From UBA3478 sp038134285 (GTDB lineage Bacteria; Bacteroidota; Bacteroidia; Flavobacteriales; Flavobacteriaceae), in assembly GCA_038134285.1 (NCBI GenBank), contig JAYPUW010000010.1, positions 1 to 64,000 of the forward strand: 64,000 bases of DNA. The letters are read 5' to 3'. The notes under the pieces were generated by a model. That model was not told the DNA's origin, searched no databases, and saw only the letters and a list, made by a program, of their open reading frames with translations. Shown in pieces: positions 15,733 to 24,748 of the stretch; positions within the stretch are counted from its first letter, which is position 1, and each line of letters begins with the position of its first letter. Position numbers and translations under genes: made by a program.

Positions 15733-16295
15733 TGGATACTATCCTTTCCGTTCCCAAGCACTAACACTACAATCGCTTTCTGATCGATTAAAGTCCCCGC
15801 TCGAACTAAAGAGTCTCCGAGTTGAACCCCATAGACCATGTTCTTTCCGATGGCATCTATATAGGTTGATGAGTCTCTTACCTTTAAGCCTGCTGAATTC
15901 AGTTTTATCCTCGCATTTCGCTCGGTGAATTGAATCACTTCTGGTAGCGCTATTTTATCGTATTCACCTCGATTGAGCACAATATACACCTTGCGGTTAG
16001 GCTTAACTGCCTTACCCACAGCCGGATTCTGCTCTCGAACGGCAAAGGGTGCGAAAGCATCACTGTAGGCTATGGTGTCGTAAATCTCTACCCTCAACCC
16101 TAACGTCTTCAAAACATCAGAGGCTTCTACTACGCTCTTGCCCGTCAAATCAGGAACCTTAACCTCGGTATTGTGCTCGGTAAAAAAGGCCAAAACCCAT
16201 CCGGTTACAGTAATCAACACAAATAGTAAACCTGCAGCGATAACCAACTGAACGAAAAAAATCTTGGAAATAAAAAAAGAGAAGAACCTCTTCAT
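15729..16295 (-). CDS. PASTA domain membrane protein
   Basis: The 188-residue protein has a short cytoplasmic start, one transmembrane helix (about residues 12-34, LVIAAGLLFVLITVTGW) and an extracytoplasmic part with two or three PASTA repeats (VKVPDLTGKSVVEASDVLK, then ALPEVIQFTERNARIKLNSA). PASTA domains bind peptidoglycan fragments or beta-lactams in PBP2x and PknB-type kinases, but here no kinase or transpeptidase domain is attached. It is divergent from ddl (D-Ala-D-Ala ligase), which supports a cell-wall link. TATCTTTG at 16314-16321 is its probable -7 box. Confidence 0.87.
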   Translation of the reverse strand: MKRFFSFFISKIFFVQLVIAAGLLFVLITVTGWVLAFFTEHNTEVKVPDLTGKSVVEASDVLKTLGLRVEIYDTIAYSDAFAPFAVREQNPAVGKAVKPNRKVYIVLNRGEYDKIALPEVIQFTERNARIKLNSAGLKVRDSSTYIDAIGKNMVYGVQLGDSLVRAGTLIDQKAIVVLVLGNGKDSIQ

Positions 16296-16313
16296 AGCTT
16301 AACTTTCAAGGAC

Positions 16314-16321
16314 CAAAGATA
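16314..16321 (-). promoter_or_regulatory. -7 box of the PASTA-rluD-yaaA operon
   Basis: TATCTTTG on the minus strand fits TAnnTTTG and lies 18 nt before the PASTA-gene ATG. No clear TTG is present at 19-21 nt upstream. Confidence 0.5.
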
Positions 16322-16369
16322 GAAAAAGGGGCGATTTTTAGTACTTTTCAGCCCACAAGATCAATTCGA

Positions 16370-17359
16370 ATGGATGCATCACAAAAGCGCTTAAAAGTTG
16401 CCGTAGTAATGGGCGGTTTCTCTGAAGAACGTGAGATTTCTCTTTTAAGTGGAGCAAATGTCTGTGAGCATCTCGATCCAAAAATCTATGAGGTCTTTCC
16501 GATCGACATCGCTGAAACCTCGTGGGACTGCATTCTTGAGAATAAACGCTATCCCATCGACAAACGTGATTTTAGCCTGCAGTTAAATGAAACTGTCGTT
16601 CACTTTGACGTGGTGTTCAACGCTATCCACGGATCACCCGGAGAAGATGGTCTACTTGCGGCATACTTTGAACTATTGCATATCAAGCAGACCGCAAGCG
16701 ACCATTACTCTTCGGCCCTAAGTTTCAATAAACGCGACTTATTGTGTATCGCTCGAGAGCTTGGTATACCTACGGCAAAATCTCAAGCGATTTATTATCA
16801 AAACTCAATAGATTATTCAAAAGTCGCCGAAAAACTAAAATTACCCGTCTTCGTAAAGGCCAATCGCTCTGGAAGCAGCTTTGGTATTGAAAAGATAGAC
16901 GTGGCTGAAGCACTGCCCAAGGCCATAAAACGCGTGGCAGCAGTCGATAACGAGATTTTAATTGAAGAAGCCTTAGTGGGTCCAGAGATCACCATCGGAG
17001 TAGTAAGACTCAGTGATAAACTCGAAGCATTACCCGCAACGCTCATTGAAACTGACAATGTGTTCTTCGATTATGAAGCAAAATATCAAGGCGCCTCAAG
17101 AGAGATTACCCCTGCCCCTCTTCCTCAACCAATGATCGACGCTGCAAATGAGATGGCTATTAAGCTTCATCATCATTTAGGACTTCAAGGTGTCTCGCGT
17201 TCAGAGTTTATTTTGGTTGATGGAATTCCACACCTTTTAGAGATCAACACCACGCCTGGTCTGACGAAAAAAAGTCTTATTCCTCAGCAGATAGAAGCTC
17301 ACGGAAGTACTCTAGCAGCGCTTTTCGAGTCAATGATTTACGGGGCGCTCAGACATTAA
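16370..17359 (+). CDS. ddl: D-alanine--D-alanine ligase
   Basis: This 329-residue ATP-grasp ligase makes the D-Ala-D-Ala dipeptide of peptidoglycan. VVMGGFSEEREISLLSGANV is the N-terminal substrate motif, NAIHGSPGEDGLLAAYFELL follows, FVKANRSGSSFGIEK is the ATP-grasp lid, and SRSEFILVDGIPHLLEINTTPGLTKKSLIP holds the Mg/ATP ligands and catalytic residues. Length is normal. It is followed 16 nt later by coaD. A near-consensus -7 box TACTTTTC lies at 16342-16349. Confidence 0.96.
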   Translation: MDASQKRLKVAVVMGGFSEEREISLLSGANVCEHLDPKIYEVFPIDIAETSWDCILENKRYPIDKRDFSLQLNETVVHFDVVFNAIHGSPGEDGLLAAYFELLHIKQTASDHYSSALSFNKRDLLCIARELGIPTAKSQAIYYQNSIDYSKVAEKLKLPVFVKANRSGSSFGIEKIDVAEALPKAIKRVAAVDNEILIEEALVGPEITIGVVRLSDKLEALPATLIETDNVFFDYEAKYQGASREITPAPLPQPMIDAANEMAIKLHHHLGLQGVSRSEFILVDGIPHLLEINTTPGLTKKSLIPQQIEAHGSTLAALFESMIYGALRH

Positions 17360-17375
17360 TTTGTACCTTTCGGCC

Positions 17376-17849
17376 ATGAATAAGGCTATTTTTCCCGGTT
17401 CTTTTGATCCTTTAACCCTAGGGCATTACGACATTATCCAACGCGGCTTGCAGTTGTTCGACCATCTGGTGGTAGCCATCGGTGATAACAGTGATAAATC
17501 GTATCGTTTTAGTATTGCGGAGCGTCTACAATTTTTGCAAAAAACATTTAAAAATGAGCCGCGCATTGAAATCACTATCTATTCAGGACTAACCGTTGAT
17601 TACTGTAAGTCGATTGATGCACAATTCATCTTAAGAGGTCTAAGAAATCCTGCCGATTTTGAATTTGAAAAGGCCATTGCACACACCAACAGAACGCTTT
17701 CGAAAATTGAGACGGTTTTCTTATTGACTGCCTCCGACAAAGCTTTTATTAGTTCTTCTATTGTACGAGATGTATTAAAGCATAAAGGAGACATTAGTGC
17801 GCTGGTCCCCACCACGGTAAGTGAAGCTATTGCTAATCTTGGCTGCTAA
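17376..17849 (+). CDS. coaD: phosphopantetheine adenylyltransferase
   Basis: This 157-residue nucleotidyltransferase of the HxGH superfamily adenylates 4'-phosphopantetheine in coenzyme A synthesis. Motifs: AIFPGSFDPLTLGHYDII (Thr-x-GH ATP-binding site), KSYRFSIAERLQFL, FILRGLRNPADFEFE and the C-terminal ISSSIVRDV. I placed the start at MNKAIFPG and not 5 codons upstream, because the shorter form is canonical and TACCTTTC directly precedes it. The last 17 nt overlap the convergent NUDIX gene. Confidence 0.96.
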   Translation: MNKAIFPGSFDPLTLGHYDIIQRGLQLFDHLVVAIGDNSDKSYRFSIAERLQFLQKTFKNEPRIEITIYSGLTVDYCKSIDAQFILRGLRNPADFEFEKAIAHTNRTLSKIETVFLLTASDKAFISSSIVRDVLKHKGDISALVPTTVSEAIANLGC

Positions 17850-18429
17850 AGAGCCCTACAATATTCTTGTAGGAATGGCGCAAGGCAACGCGCTGCTCTA
17901 CGTCTCCTAGCCACACCACCTCAGTGATTCCCTCGTCTAACTGAGGCTCAAGTTTACCCTTAAAATCTGATCGCATTTCATACCAAAAAGTCGTTTTCAA
18001 GAGCACCTTTCCTCGGCGCCTAAAAATATGATAGGTGATCGCCCTCTGAGGTCCAAGCATCACTTCAGGCAGACCCGTCTCTTCACACACCTCTCTTACG
18101 GCTGCGTCTTCAAGTCCCTCATTCTTTTCAACCTTACCCTTGGGAAGGTCCCATTTATTGTTTCGATAGATAAATAAAACCTCATGTTTTTTGTTCCGCA
18201 CGAGGCCGCCAGCAGCAATTACCTCTTTAAAAGATTTTTTGAATAGCAGTAGAGGATCTTTAGCCTCAGAAAACCGTAGGTAAATAGGGTTCTTTTTCTG
18301 CTTAACTAGTAGCGAACTCACCAGTTTACGCAAGGCCCTTTTTGAATCGATTTGCTTCGTTTTTTTGTGCTGTTCACAGCCGTGTGAAAGAAGAACGATT
18401 CGATTCTCATTTACGAAAACTTCGTACAT
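17833..18429 (-). CDS. NUDIX hydrolase
   Basis: This 198-residue protein has a complete Nudix box (GKVEKNEGLEDAAVREVCEETG at about residues 121-142, shown here in its fixed Gly-Glu-Arg-Glu-Glu pattern) inside an AAGGLVRNKKHEVLFIYRNNKWDLPKG context. The N-terminal 65 residues are a separate region unlike the minimal Nudix domain. It should hydrolyse a nucleoside diphosphate linked to X. Substrate unknown. The start codon is only 8 nt from the divergent pyrE start, and the 3' end overlaps coaD by 17 nt. Confidence 0.88.
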   Translation of the reverse strand: MYEVFVNENRIVLLSHGCEQHKKTKQIDSKRALRKLVSSLLVKQKKNPIYLRFSEAKDPLLLFKKSFKEVIAAGGLVRNKKHEVLFIYRNNKWDLPKGKVEKNEGLEDAAVREVCEETGLPEVMLGPQRAITYHIFRRRGKVLLKTTFWYEMRSDFKGKLEPQLDEGITEVVWLGDVEQRVALRHSYKNIVGLFSSQD

Positions 18430-18437
18430 TCGCGCTT

Positions 18438-19082
18438 ATGATTTTGGACAAAGAAACAGCCTTTAAAACAGCAGAACTTCTCTTACAAATAAAGGCAATT
18501 CAACTGAATCCTGAAACTCCGTTTACCTGGGCCTCAGGAATAAAGTCTCCGATCTACTGCGACAATCGTTTATCGCTTTCTTATCCGGCTGTAAGAAATT
18601 ATCTGCGTCAAGAATTCGTGCGAAAAATTGAACAACAATTTGGCACTCCTGAAGTGATTGCTGGGGTGGCTACAGGAGCCATTGGCATGGGTATTTTGGT
18701 TGCTGAAGCCATGGGTCTACCTTTTATCTATGTTCGACCAGAACCAAAAGGTCATGGGAGGATGAATCAAATTGAAGGCCGACTCGAGAAAGGACAAAAG
18801 GTTGTGGTAGTCGAAGATTTAATTTCAACAGGAGGAAGCAGCTTTAAGGCGGTTCAAGCTTTGGAAGAAGGAGGCGCGATCATAAAAGGGATGGCGGCTA
18901 TATTCACTTACAACTTTGAAAATGCGCAATCGCTATTTGAAACGAATGATCTCAGCGTGGTTACGCTTAGTGACTATCAGCATCTCATAAAGTATGCCGA
19001 ATCTCATGAACTCATCACGTCTGATCAATTAGAACTATTGGCAAAATGGAGGTCAAACCCCAAGGAATGGCTCTATTCTTAA
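18438..19082 (+). CDS. pyrE: orotate phosphoribosyltransferase
   Basis: This 214-residue type I phosphoribosyltransferase converts orotate and PRPP to OMP in pyrimidine synthesis. FTWASGIKSPIYCDNRLSLS is the N-terminal substrate loop and VVVVEDLISTGGSSFKAVQ the PRPP loop, with PFIYVRPEPKGHGRMNQIEG the flexible catalytic loop. I set the start at MILDKETAF, since an upstream in-frame extension would be antisense to the NUDIX gene and does not belong to the family. TACATTCG, near the -7 consensus, ends 6 nt before the ATG region. The SRPBCC gene follows after 19 nt. Confidence 0.96.
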   Translation: MILDKETAFKTAELLLQIKAIQLNPETPFTWASGIKSPIYCDNRLSLSYPAVRNYLRQEFVRKIEQQFGTPEVIAGVATGAIGMGILVAEAMGLPFIYVRPEPKGHGRMNQIEGRLEKGQKVVVVEDLISTGGSSFKAVQALEEGGAIIKGMAAIFTYNFENAQSLFETNDLSVVTLSDYQHLIKYAESHELITSDQLELLAKWRSNPKEWLYS

Positions 19083-19101
19083 AGCCTTAAAGTAAACAGC
19101 T

Positions 19102-19500
19102 ATGGAAATTTCAACGAATCAACTCACGATCTCGACCTCTAAAACGACCTTGTTCGACTTCCTTTCAAAGGTTGAAAACTTTGAAGCCATAATGCCCGAG
19201 AACATCAGCATCTTCAAGGTTATTGACGATGACGCGTTTAAGTTTGCGCTGAAAGGGATGCCCGAAATTGTATTAAAATTCACTGAGCGCCAGCCTGTAA
19301 ATAAAATTGTTTTGGGCTCTACCAATAATCAGTTTCCTTTTGAACTTGAAGGCCTTATTGGGGGTACAGAAGATGAGTCAACCCTAAGTCTTAGATTTAG
19401 CGGATCTTTCAACCCCATGATAAGCATGATGATCAAAACCCCATTGACCAACTTCATCGAGACCTTAGCCCAAAAGACCGTTCAACATTTCGCAGCATAA
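19102..19500 (+). CDS. SRPBCC (START-like) family protein
   Basis: This 132-residue protein has the length and strand pattern of a small polyketide-cyclase/START-like domain: N-terminal SKTTLFDFLSKVENFEAIMP, a central sheet, and a long C-terminal helix (PLTNFIETLAQKTVQHF). Such proteins bind hydrophobic ligands. Function here is unknown. It lies 19 nt after pyrE on the same strand and its final 19 nt overlap the convergent birA gene. Adjacency of pyrE and this protein is common in flavobacteria, as far as I recall. Confidence 0.8.
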   Translation: MEISTNQLTISTSKTTLFDFLSKVENFEAIMPENISIFKVIDDDAFKFALKGMPEIVLKFTERQPVNKIVLGSTNNQFPFELEGLIGGTEDESTLSLRFSGSFNPMISMMIKTPLTNFIETLAQKTVQHFAA

Positions 19501-20234
19501 TCAAAGTGCGTTTCAGCACTGTCTAATAATAGTACCTCTCCTTGAGGATTTCTTACTCGCAGCCTTCCGTCTTCATTCACTCCGAGAATAGTGACATTTT
19601 GAAAAGAACTATCCTGAATGGCTACACAACAACGTTCACCCATTTGATACAAATGCGATTCGAAACGTTGAATAAGCCTTGAGTACTGGTTGACATTTAA
19701 GTCTAGGGGTTCAGAGAACCTTTTCTCTACAAGCGCAGAAAGACTGCGAGCCATTTCATCAATATCTAGGCATTTTCCGATTTCATTCACTACAGAAGTG
19801 GCGTGATCGAGCGCATTAAAATGCTCTTGATTGAGATTGATGCCAACACCAACAATAAATGGACTTGCTGAAGCTCCTAGCAAGGCACGCTCTACCAAGA
19901 TTCCACAAATTTTTTTAGAACCTGCCATTATGTCGTTTGGCCATTTAATCTTCAAATTGGGGACCTGAAGTTGCTGTAACCATTGGTGAATAAGTAATGA
20001 CACTTGAACAATAACGGCAAATGAGTGTGAAAATTGGATAGTTGGATCAGGTATTAAAAAACTGATTGTCAGGTTTTTACCTACTTCACTTTGCCAAACC
20101 TCTCCTCGCCGTCCGCGGCCTGCCGTTTGATCCATAGTATAAACCGCAACCGGTGGCTGAAAAATACCCTGACGCCACAATGCTGACAAATAAGTATTCG
20201 TCGAAGGTGTGGCATCTAGTTTGATTATTGTCAT
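19482..20234 (-). CDS. birA: biotin--[acetyl-CoA-carboxylase] ligase
   Basis: This 250-residue biotin protein ligase of the monofunctional type lacks the N-terminal helix-turn-helix found in E. coli BirA, so it is not a repressor. The biotinyl-AMP site is GRGRRGEVWQSEVGKNLTIS, KIKWPNDIMAGSKKICGILVE is the second motif, and VGVGINLN the third. It attaches biotin to acetyl-CoA carboxylase carrier protein and similar enzymes. It is divergent from rsfS with a 91-nt gap. Confidence 0.93.
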   Translation of the reverse strand: MTIIKLDATPSTNTYLSALWRQGIFQPPVAVYTMDQTAGRGRRGEVWQSEVGKNLTISFLIPDPTIQFSHSFAVIVQVSLLIHQWLQQLQVPNLKIKWPNDIMAGSKKICGILVERALLGASASPFIVGVGINLNQEHFNALDHATSVVNEIGKCLDIDEMARSLSALVEKRFSEPLDLNVNQYSRLIQRFESHLYQMGERCCVAIQDSSFQNVTILGVNEDGRLRVRNPQGEVLLLDSAETHFDYAAKC

Positions 20235-20325
20235 TTAAAAATATCTTTAAGGGAGTAATTACAAGAATCAGTAACGAAGCAGTGCAAAATAAGCTAATTT
20301 TATCAAGCGAATCTAAACCGGTTTA

Positions 20326-20700
20326 ATGCAAGAAAACAAACAGCCGTCAGACGAACTCATCGCCCTCATCATTGACGGCATAGAAGATGTTAAAGGTGTA
20401 GAGATCAACCTCTTAGATCTTCGTGATATTGAAAATACAGTCTGCGATTTCTTCATTATCTGCAATGGTACCTCAAATACCCATGTAAACGCCATTGTTT
20501 CATCTGTTCAAAAGAAGGTGAGTAGGGCCATAAAAACAAAGCCGTGGCATGTTGAAGGAACAGACAACTCTGAATGGGTTTTAATGGATTACGTAAACGT
20601 GGTCGTTCATGTTTTTCAGCGCCCCATCCGTGAGCGTTATGACATCGAGGGTTTATGGGGAGACGCCAAGCTCACAACCATTGAGAGATCATTCTCTTAA
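20326..20700 (+). CDS. rsfS: ribosomal silencing factor RsfS
   Basis: This 124-residue protein is RsfS (Iojap/DUF143 family): LDLRDIENTVCDFFIICNGTSNTHVNAI near the start and WVLMDYVNVVVHVF with RERYDIEGLWGDAK near the end. RsfS binds uL14 and blocks subunit joining in starvation. It heads the rsfS-ftsH-LUD-cdsA-psd run, the usual flavobacterial order, with 26 nt to ftsH. Confidence 0.95.
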   Translation: MQENKQPSDELIALIIDGIEDVKGVEINLLDLRDIENTVCDFFIICNGTSNTHVNAIVSSVQKKVSRAIKTKPWHVEGTDNSEWVLMDYVNVVVHVFQRPIRERYDIEGLWGDAKLTTIERSFS

Positions 20701-20726
20701 AATTGAGCCCTCTAAAAAATTGAATT

Positions 20727-22694
20727 ATGAGCAAGAATAATACCAAGAAACCCTCAAAATACGGCTGGATATTTTATGCCGGTATTTTGATTTTTATCGC
20801 TGTGAACCTATTTGGAGGCCTAGCCTTTAATAGCACTGAGAAAACCACCACCTCACAGCTAGAAGACTTTATGAAGCAAGGTGATGTGGAAAAAGTCGTC
20901 ATCATCACCAATACGAGACAAGCAAAGGTATTTCTTACGCAAGAAGCCTTATCTAAAGAAGAACATCGCAAGGTGTCTGACAGCCCACTGCTACCGACGG
21001 CAACATTGTCACCACAATATATATTAGACTTTGGAGACCTACAGAATTTTGAAAATAAAATCAACGAGCTCAAAAGAGAATACACTTTAGACACCGTCTT
21101 AGATTATGACAAGGAAAACAACTATCTACTCGAACTCTTCTTTTCTGTATTGCCTTTTGTACTTATTATCGGAGTTTGGATTTTTCTTATGCGACGCATG
21201 TCTGGTTCAGGAGGCGGAGGTGCAGGAGGACAAATCTTTAGCATCGGAAAATCAAAAGCCAAGCTTTTTGATGAGAAGAAAGATACACGTACCTCTTTCA
21301 AAGATGTTGCCGGGCTTGAAGGTGCCAAAGAAGAGGTTCAAGAGATTGTTGAGTTTCTAAAATATCCAGACAAATACACATCCTTAGGAGGCAAAATCCC
21401 AAAAGGTGCTTTACTTGTCGGCCCTCCGGGTACGGGTAAAACCCTTCTTGCAAAAGCCGTTGCCGGAGAAGCGCGTGTTCCTTTTTTCTCGCTATCAGGA
21501 TCAGATTTTGTTGAGATGTTCGTTGGAGTGGGGGCTTCAAGGGTTAGAGATCTTTTCAAACAGGCAAAAGACAAGTCTCCGGCTATCATTTTTATCGACG
21601 AAATCGACGCTATTGGTAGAGCCAGAGGAAAGAATAATTTCACAGGGTCAAACGACGAACGTGAGAATACTTTAAATCAATTGCTTACTGAGATGGACGG
21701 TTTCGGAACCAACACGAATGTCATTGTGCTCGCGGCCACCAACAGAGCTGATGTTCTTGACAAGGCGCTTATGCGTGCAGGAAGATTTGACCGTCAGATT
21801 TATGTAGACCTACCTGATCTCAATGAGCGTAAAGAGATCTTTGAAGTTCACTTGCGTCCCATTAAAACTGCAGAAACGCTGGATGTAGATTTTCTTGCAC
21901 GTCAAACACCAGGATTCTCTGGAGCAGACATTGCAAACGTATGTAACGAGGCTGCCCTTATCGCAGCAAGAAATGAGCATAAGGCGGTAACCAAACAAGA
22001 TTTCTTAGATGCTGTAGACCGCATCGTCGGGGGGCTTGAAAAGAAAAATAAAATCATTACTGCCGAAGAAAAGAAAACTATCGCCTTTCACGAAGCAGGG
22101 CACGCGACTGTGAGCTGGATGCTGCGTTACGCGGCACCACTTGTGAAAGTATCAATAGTTCCTCGCGGACAGTCTTTAGGTGCTGCCTGGTACCTACCTG
22201 AAGAGCGACAAATTGTGAGACCCGAGCAATTAATAGATGAGATATGTGCTACTATGGGTGGAAGGGCAGCTGAAAAGGTCATTTTTGACACCATTTCAAC
22301 TGGAGCGCTAAGTGATTTAGAGAAGGTTTCCAAACAGGCACGTGCCATGGTGACCATTTACGGCCTGAATGAGAAGTTAGGTAATGTAACTTTCTATGAT
22401 TCATCAGGTCAAAACGAGTACGGATTCACCAAACCTTATAGCGAGGTAACAGCTAAGTTGATCGATGAAGAAATTTCAAAAATTATTGAAGAGCAGTATC
22501 ATAGAGCTATTCAGATCTTGAAAGAACACAAAGACAAGCTCAATACTCTAGCAAATAGATTACTTGAGAAAGAAGTTATCTTTAAAGACGATTTAGAACA
22601 TATCTTCGGTAAGAGACCATTTGAGGTAGTTGAAGAAATAGTATCACCTCATAATACTGAAAACAGCGAAGAGACTAGAGAAGAAACCGTATAA
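20727..22694 (+). CDS. ftsH: ATP-dependent zinc metalloprotease FtsH
   Basis: This 655-residue membrane protease has two N-terminal transmembrane helices (about residues 14-34 and 130-155) around a periplasmic domain, an AAA+ module with Walker A GPPGTGKTLLAKA, Walker B IIFIDEIDAIG and second region of homology NVIVLAATNRADVLDKALMR, and an M41 protease domain with zinc motif HEAGH. The pore motif FVEMFVGVG is present. It degrades misfolded membrane proteins and regulatory substrates. The acidic C-terminal tail is normal. Confidence 0.97.
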   Translation: MSKNNTKKPSKYGWIFYAGILIFIAVNLFGGLAFNSTEKTTTSQLEDFMKQGDVEKVVIITNTRQAKVFLTQEALSKEEHRKVSDSPLLPTATLSPQYILDFGDLQNFENKINELKREYTLDTVLDYDKENNYLLELFFSVLPFVLIIGVWIFLMRRMSGSGGGGAGGQIFSIGKSKAKLFDEKKDTRTSFKDVAGLEGAKEEVQEIVEFLKYPDKYTSLGGKIPKGALLVGPPGTGKTLLAKAVAGEARVPFFSLSGSDFVEMFVGVGASRVRDLFKQAKDKSPAIIFIDEIDAIGRARGKNNFTGSNDERENTLNQLLTEMDGFGTNTNVIVLAATNRADVLDKALMRAGRFDRQIYVDLPDLNERKEIFEVHLRPIKTAETLDVDFLARQTPGFSGADIANVCNEAALIAARNEHKAVTKQDFLDAVDRIVGGLEKKNKIITAEEKKTIAFHEAGHATVSWMLRYAAPLVKVSIVPRGQSLGAAWYLPEERQIVRPEQLIDEICATMGGRAAEKVIFDTISTGALSDLEKVSKQARAMVTIYGLNEKLGNVTFYDSSGQNEYGFTKPYSEVTAKLIDEEISKIIEEQYHRAIQILKEHKDKLNTLANRLLEKEVIFKDDLEHIFGKRPFEVVEEIVSPHNTENSEETREETV

Positions 22695-22711
22695 CAAAGA
22701 TACAGGCTCGG

Positions 22712-23317
22712 ATGAACTTTTTTAAGCGCCTTTTTGGAACTACCGCAAAAGATGGTAAACAAGGCGTACCTGAGTCTCAGCAAGAATCTACGAATGAAGT
22801 AGATATAGACATGCTCTTTCTTCAAGAATTCAAAAAAAACAAAGGAAAGTTCATCTATTGTGCATCAGAAGATGAAATTCCGACTAATCTAGAGGCAATC
22901 CTTGAAGAAAATAACTGGAGAGCAGACCAGGTTCTTTGCTTTAGTGAATATCTTGCTAAGGCGTACGGCAATAACTTAGTATTGACAACCAACCCTGCTG
23001 CTTCAAAGATCTTTTTTACCGAGTGTGAACACCTCATCGCTAATCAAGGATCTGTACTCGTGTGTTCGCGTCAGTTAAAGAGCATCAAACAAGAAGAACT
23101 CCCCGAGCATTTGATTATTCTGGCAAAAACCTCTCAGATCGTGAGATCGATTTCAAGCGCCTTGAAATCTATAAAGCAACGATACTCGGGTCAACCTCTA
23201 CCAACGAAGATTACCTCGTTTAAAAACAATCATATCACAAAAGAAAATCAAGACGACTTCATGCATTACGGCTCAAAAACGAAGAATCTATATTTGCTGT
23301 TATTGGAAGACTATTAG
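22712..23317 (+). CDS. LUD domain (LutC/YkgG-like) protein
   Basis: This 201-residue protein resembles the LUD-domain family, of which LutC takes part in lactate utilisation. The visible pattern is FIYCASEDEIPTNLEAIL, then ANQGSVLVCSRQ, and a C-terminal TKNLYLLLLEDY. The glycine-rich loop typical of LutC is weak, so enzymatic activity is uncertain. Its fixed position between ftsH and cdsA in flavobacteria, not next to lutAB, argues against a lactate role. 17 nt separate it from ftsH and 3 nt from cdsA. Confidence 0.72.
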   Translation: MNFFKRLFGTTAKDGKQGVPESQQESTNEVDIDMLFLQEFKKNKGKFIYCASEDEIPTNLEAILEENNWRADQVLCFSEYLAKAYGNNLVLTTNPAASKIFFTECEHLIANQGSVLVCSRQLKSIKQEELPEHLIILAKTSQIVRSISSALKSIKQRYSGQPLPTKITSFKNNHITKENQDDFMHYGSKTKNLYLLLLEDY

Positions 23318-23320
23318 TCT

Positions 23321-24088
23321 ATGAATACTATCATTCTTCGATCTGCCAGTGGAGCTCTTTACGTTCTTCTATTTATAGGGACCGTGCTTTCACCCTATTT
23401 TATTCTCTTTCAATTTTTTATTGGAGCCTTAACTGTACTCTCAGCCTATGAACTTGCTCGTATGCAATCCAAGGCAATTCCTTGGTCTATAGTAATAGCA
23501 ATCATCACATTAGCCGCCGGCACCCTTATGTTACCTGCTGTTCTAACAGCTGTTGTCGCAGCGCTTCTTGCGCTCACCGCCTTATTGTGCCTTCAATCGT
23601 CTTTTCAAATTCCTCACTTTATGTGGATCTATTCGATGGTGTATATGGCAATGGGAATTAGCAGTTTTTATGGAATTTACTCTTCCGGCCAATGGCTCTG
23701 TTTTGCCACACTAGTCGTTCTATGGACGAACGATACCATGGCATACGCAGTAGGATCTTTAATCGGAAAAACTAAAGTCACCTCTATCTCTCCTAAGAAA
23801 AGCTTAGAAGGCTATGTTGGAGGATTGATTTTCAGTCTCATCGCTTCATTCGTCCTGAACCGCACCCTAGAATTAGGTTTAACTGCGGTTCAATCCCTTG
23901 CACTAGGTGCAGTCATCGGCATTGCGGCTGACCTTGGAGATTTACTCATTTCAAAATTGAAGCGTTTATACGACTTCAAAGACAGTGGTCGACTCATTCC
24001 AGGTCACGGAGGTATCATGGATCGTATAGACAGTCTTATATTCGCAATGCCCTTTATTTACATTTTTCTGCATGTATTACATTTTTAA
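23321..24088 (+). CDS. cdsA: phosphatidate cytidylyltransferase
   Basis: This 255-residue polytopic membrane enzyme makes CDP-diacylglycerol from phosphatidate and CTP. The family signature is complete near the C-terminus: SPKKSLEGYVGGL, ADLGDLLISKLKRLYDFKDS and IPGHGGIMDRIDSL. About seven transmembrane helices are visible. Psd follows after 9 nt, so two steps of phosphatidylethanolamine synthesis are co-located, although the serine transfer step (PssA) is not in the window. Confidence 0.95.
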   Translation: MNTIILRSASGALYVLLFIGTVLSPYFILFQFFIGALTVLSAYELARMQSKAIPWSIVIAIITLAAGTLMLPAVLTAVVAALLALTALLCLQSSFQIPHFMWIYSMVYMAMGISSFYGIYSSGQWLCFATLVVLWTNDTMAYAVGSLIGKTKVTSISPKKSLEGYVGGLIFSLIASFVLNRTLELGLTAVQSLALGAVIGIAADLGDLLISKLKRLYDFKDSGRLIPGHGGIMDRIDSLIFAMPFIYIFLHVLHF

Positions 24089-24097
24089 TTCGTTTTA

Positions 24098-24748
24098 ATG
24101 TTTCACAAAGAAGGATACCCTAGTATACTTATTGCTGCACTACTTTTTGCAGGATTATTCTGGATCGGAGAAGCCATTGAATCAACTTGGCTCAGCAATA
24201 TAACGGTGACGCTCGGAGCAGTATTTTTAGTTTTAGTGCTACAATTTTTCAGAAATCCAAGCAGGAGCGCTCAGCACGGAGAAAAAGCTATTGCCTCTCC
24301 AGCAGACGGTAAAGTAGTCCAAGTAATCAAGGTTCCTGAGGACGAATTTTTAGGCGACGAACGCCTGCTCATTTCGGTTTTTATGTCTCCACTAAACGTG
24401 CATGTCACACGGTATCCTTGCGACGGAGAAGTGGTTTATTCCCAATATCACCCCGGAAAGTACTTAGTAGCCTGGCATCCGAAATCAAGTACGCTTAACG
24501 AACGTACTACCGTAGCCATTCGCCATAAAAACAGCCAGCAAATTCTTTACAGACAAATTGCAGGAGCCTTAGCCCGACGTATCGTGAATTACGCCAAAAA
24601 AGGAGACAGTGCAGAGCAAGGAAAAGATGCCGGATTCATCAAGTTTGGATCCCGCATTGATGTATACCTCCCTTTAGATGCTGAAGTAAAAGTAGAAGTA
24701 GGTCAAAAGGTTCAAGGAGGAAGAACGGTGTTGGCAGAATTATCGTAG
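24098..24748 (+). CDS. psd: phosphatidylserine decarboxylase (short form)
   Basis: This 216-residue protein is the short, so-called archaeal-type Psd. It has one or two N-terminal membrane helices, then FFRNPSRSAQHGEKAIASPADGKV, VFMSPLNVHVTRYP and the self-cleavage site in GFIKFGSRIDVYLP, where the chain is cut between Gly and Ser to form the pyruvoyl cofactor. It makes phosphatidylethanolamine. The last 9 nt overlap the end of convergent valS. Confidence 0.94.
   Translation: MFHKEGYPSILIAALLFAGLFWIGEAIESTWLSNITVTLGAVFLVLVLQFFRNPSRSAQHGEKAIASPADGKVVQVIKVPEDEFLGDERLLISVFMSPLNVHVTRYPCDGEVVYSQYHPGKYLVAWHPKSSTLNERTTVAIRHKNSQQILYRQIAGALARRIVNYAKKGDSAEQGKDAGFIKFGSRIDVYLPLDAEVKVEVGQKVQGGRTVLAELS

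Noticed and set aside
20774..21094. Minus-strand open frames inside ftsH (also at 21122, 21298, 21338, 21810, 22127)
   Set aside because: They lie fully inside a well conserved gene and show no start context or known motif.
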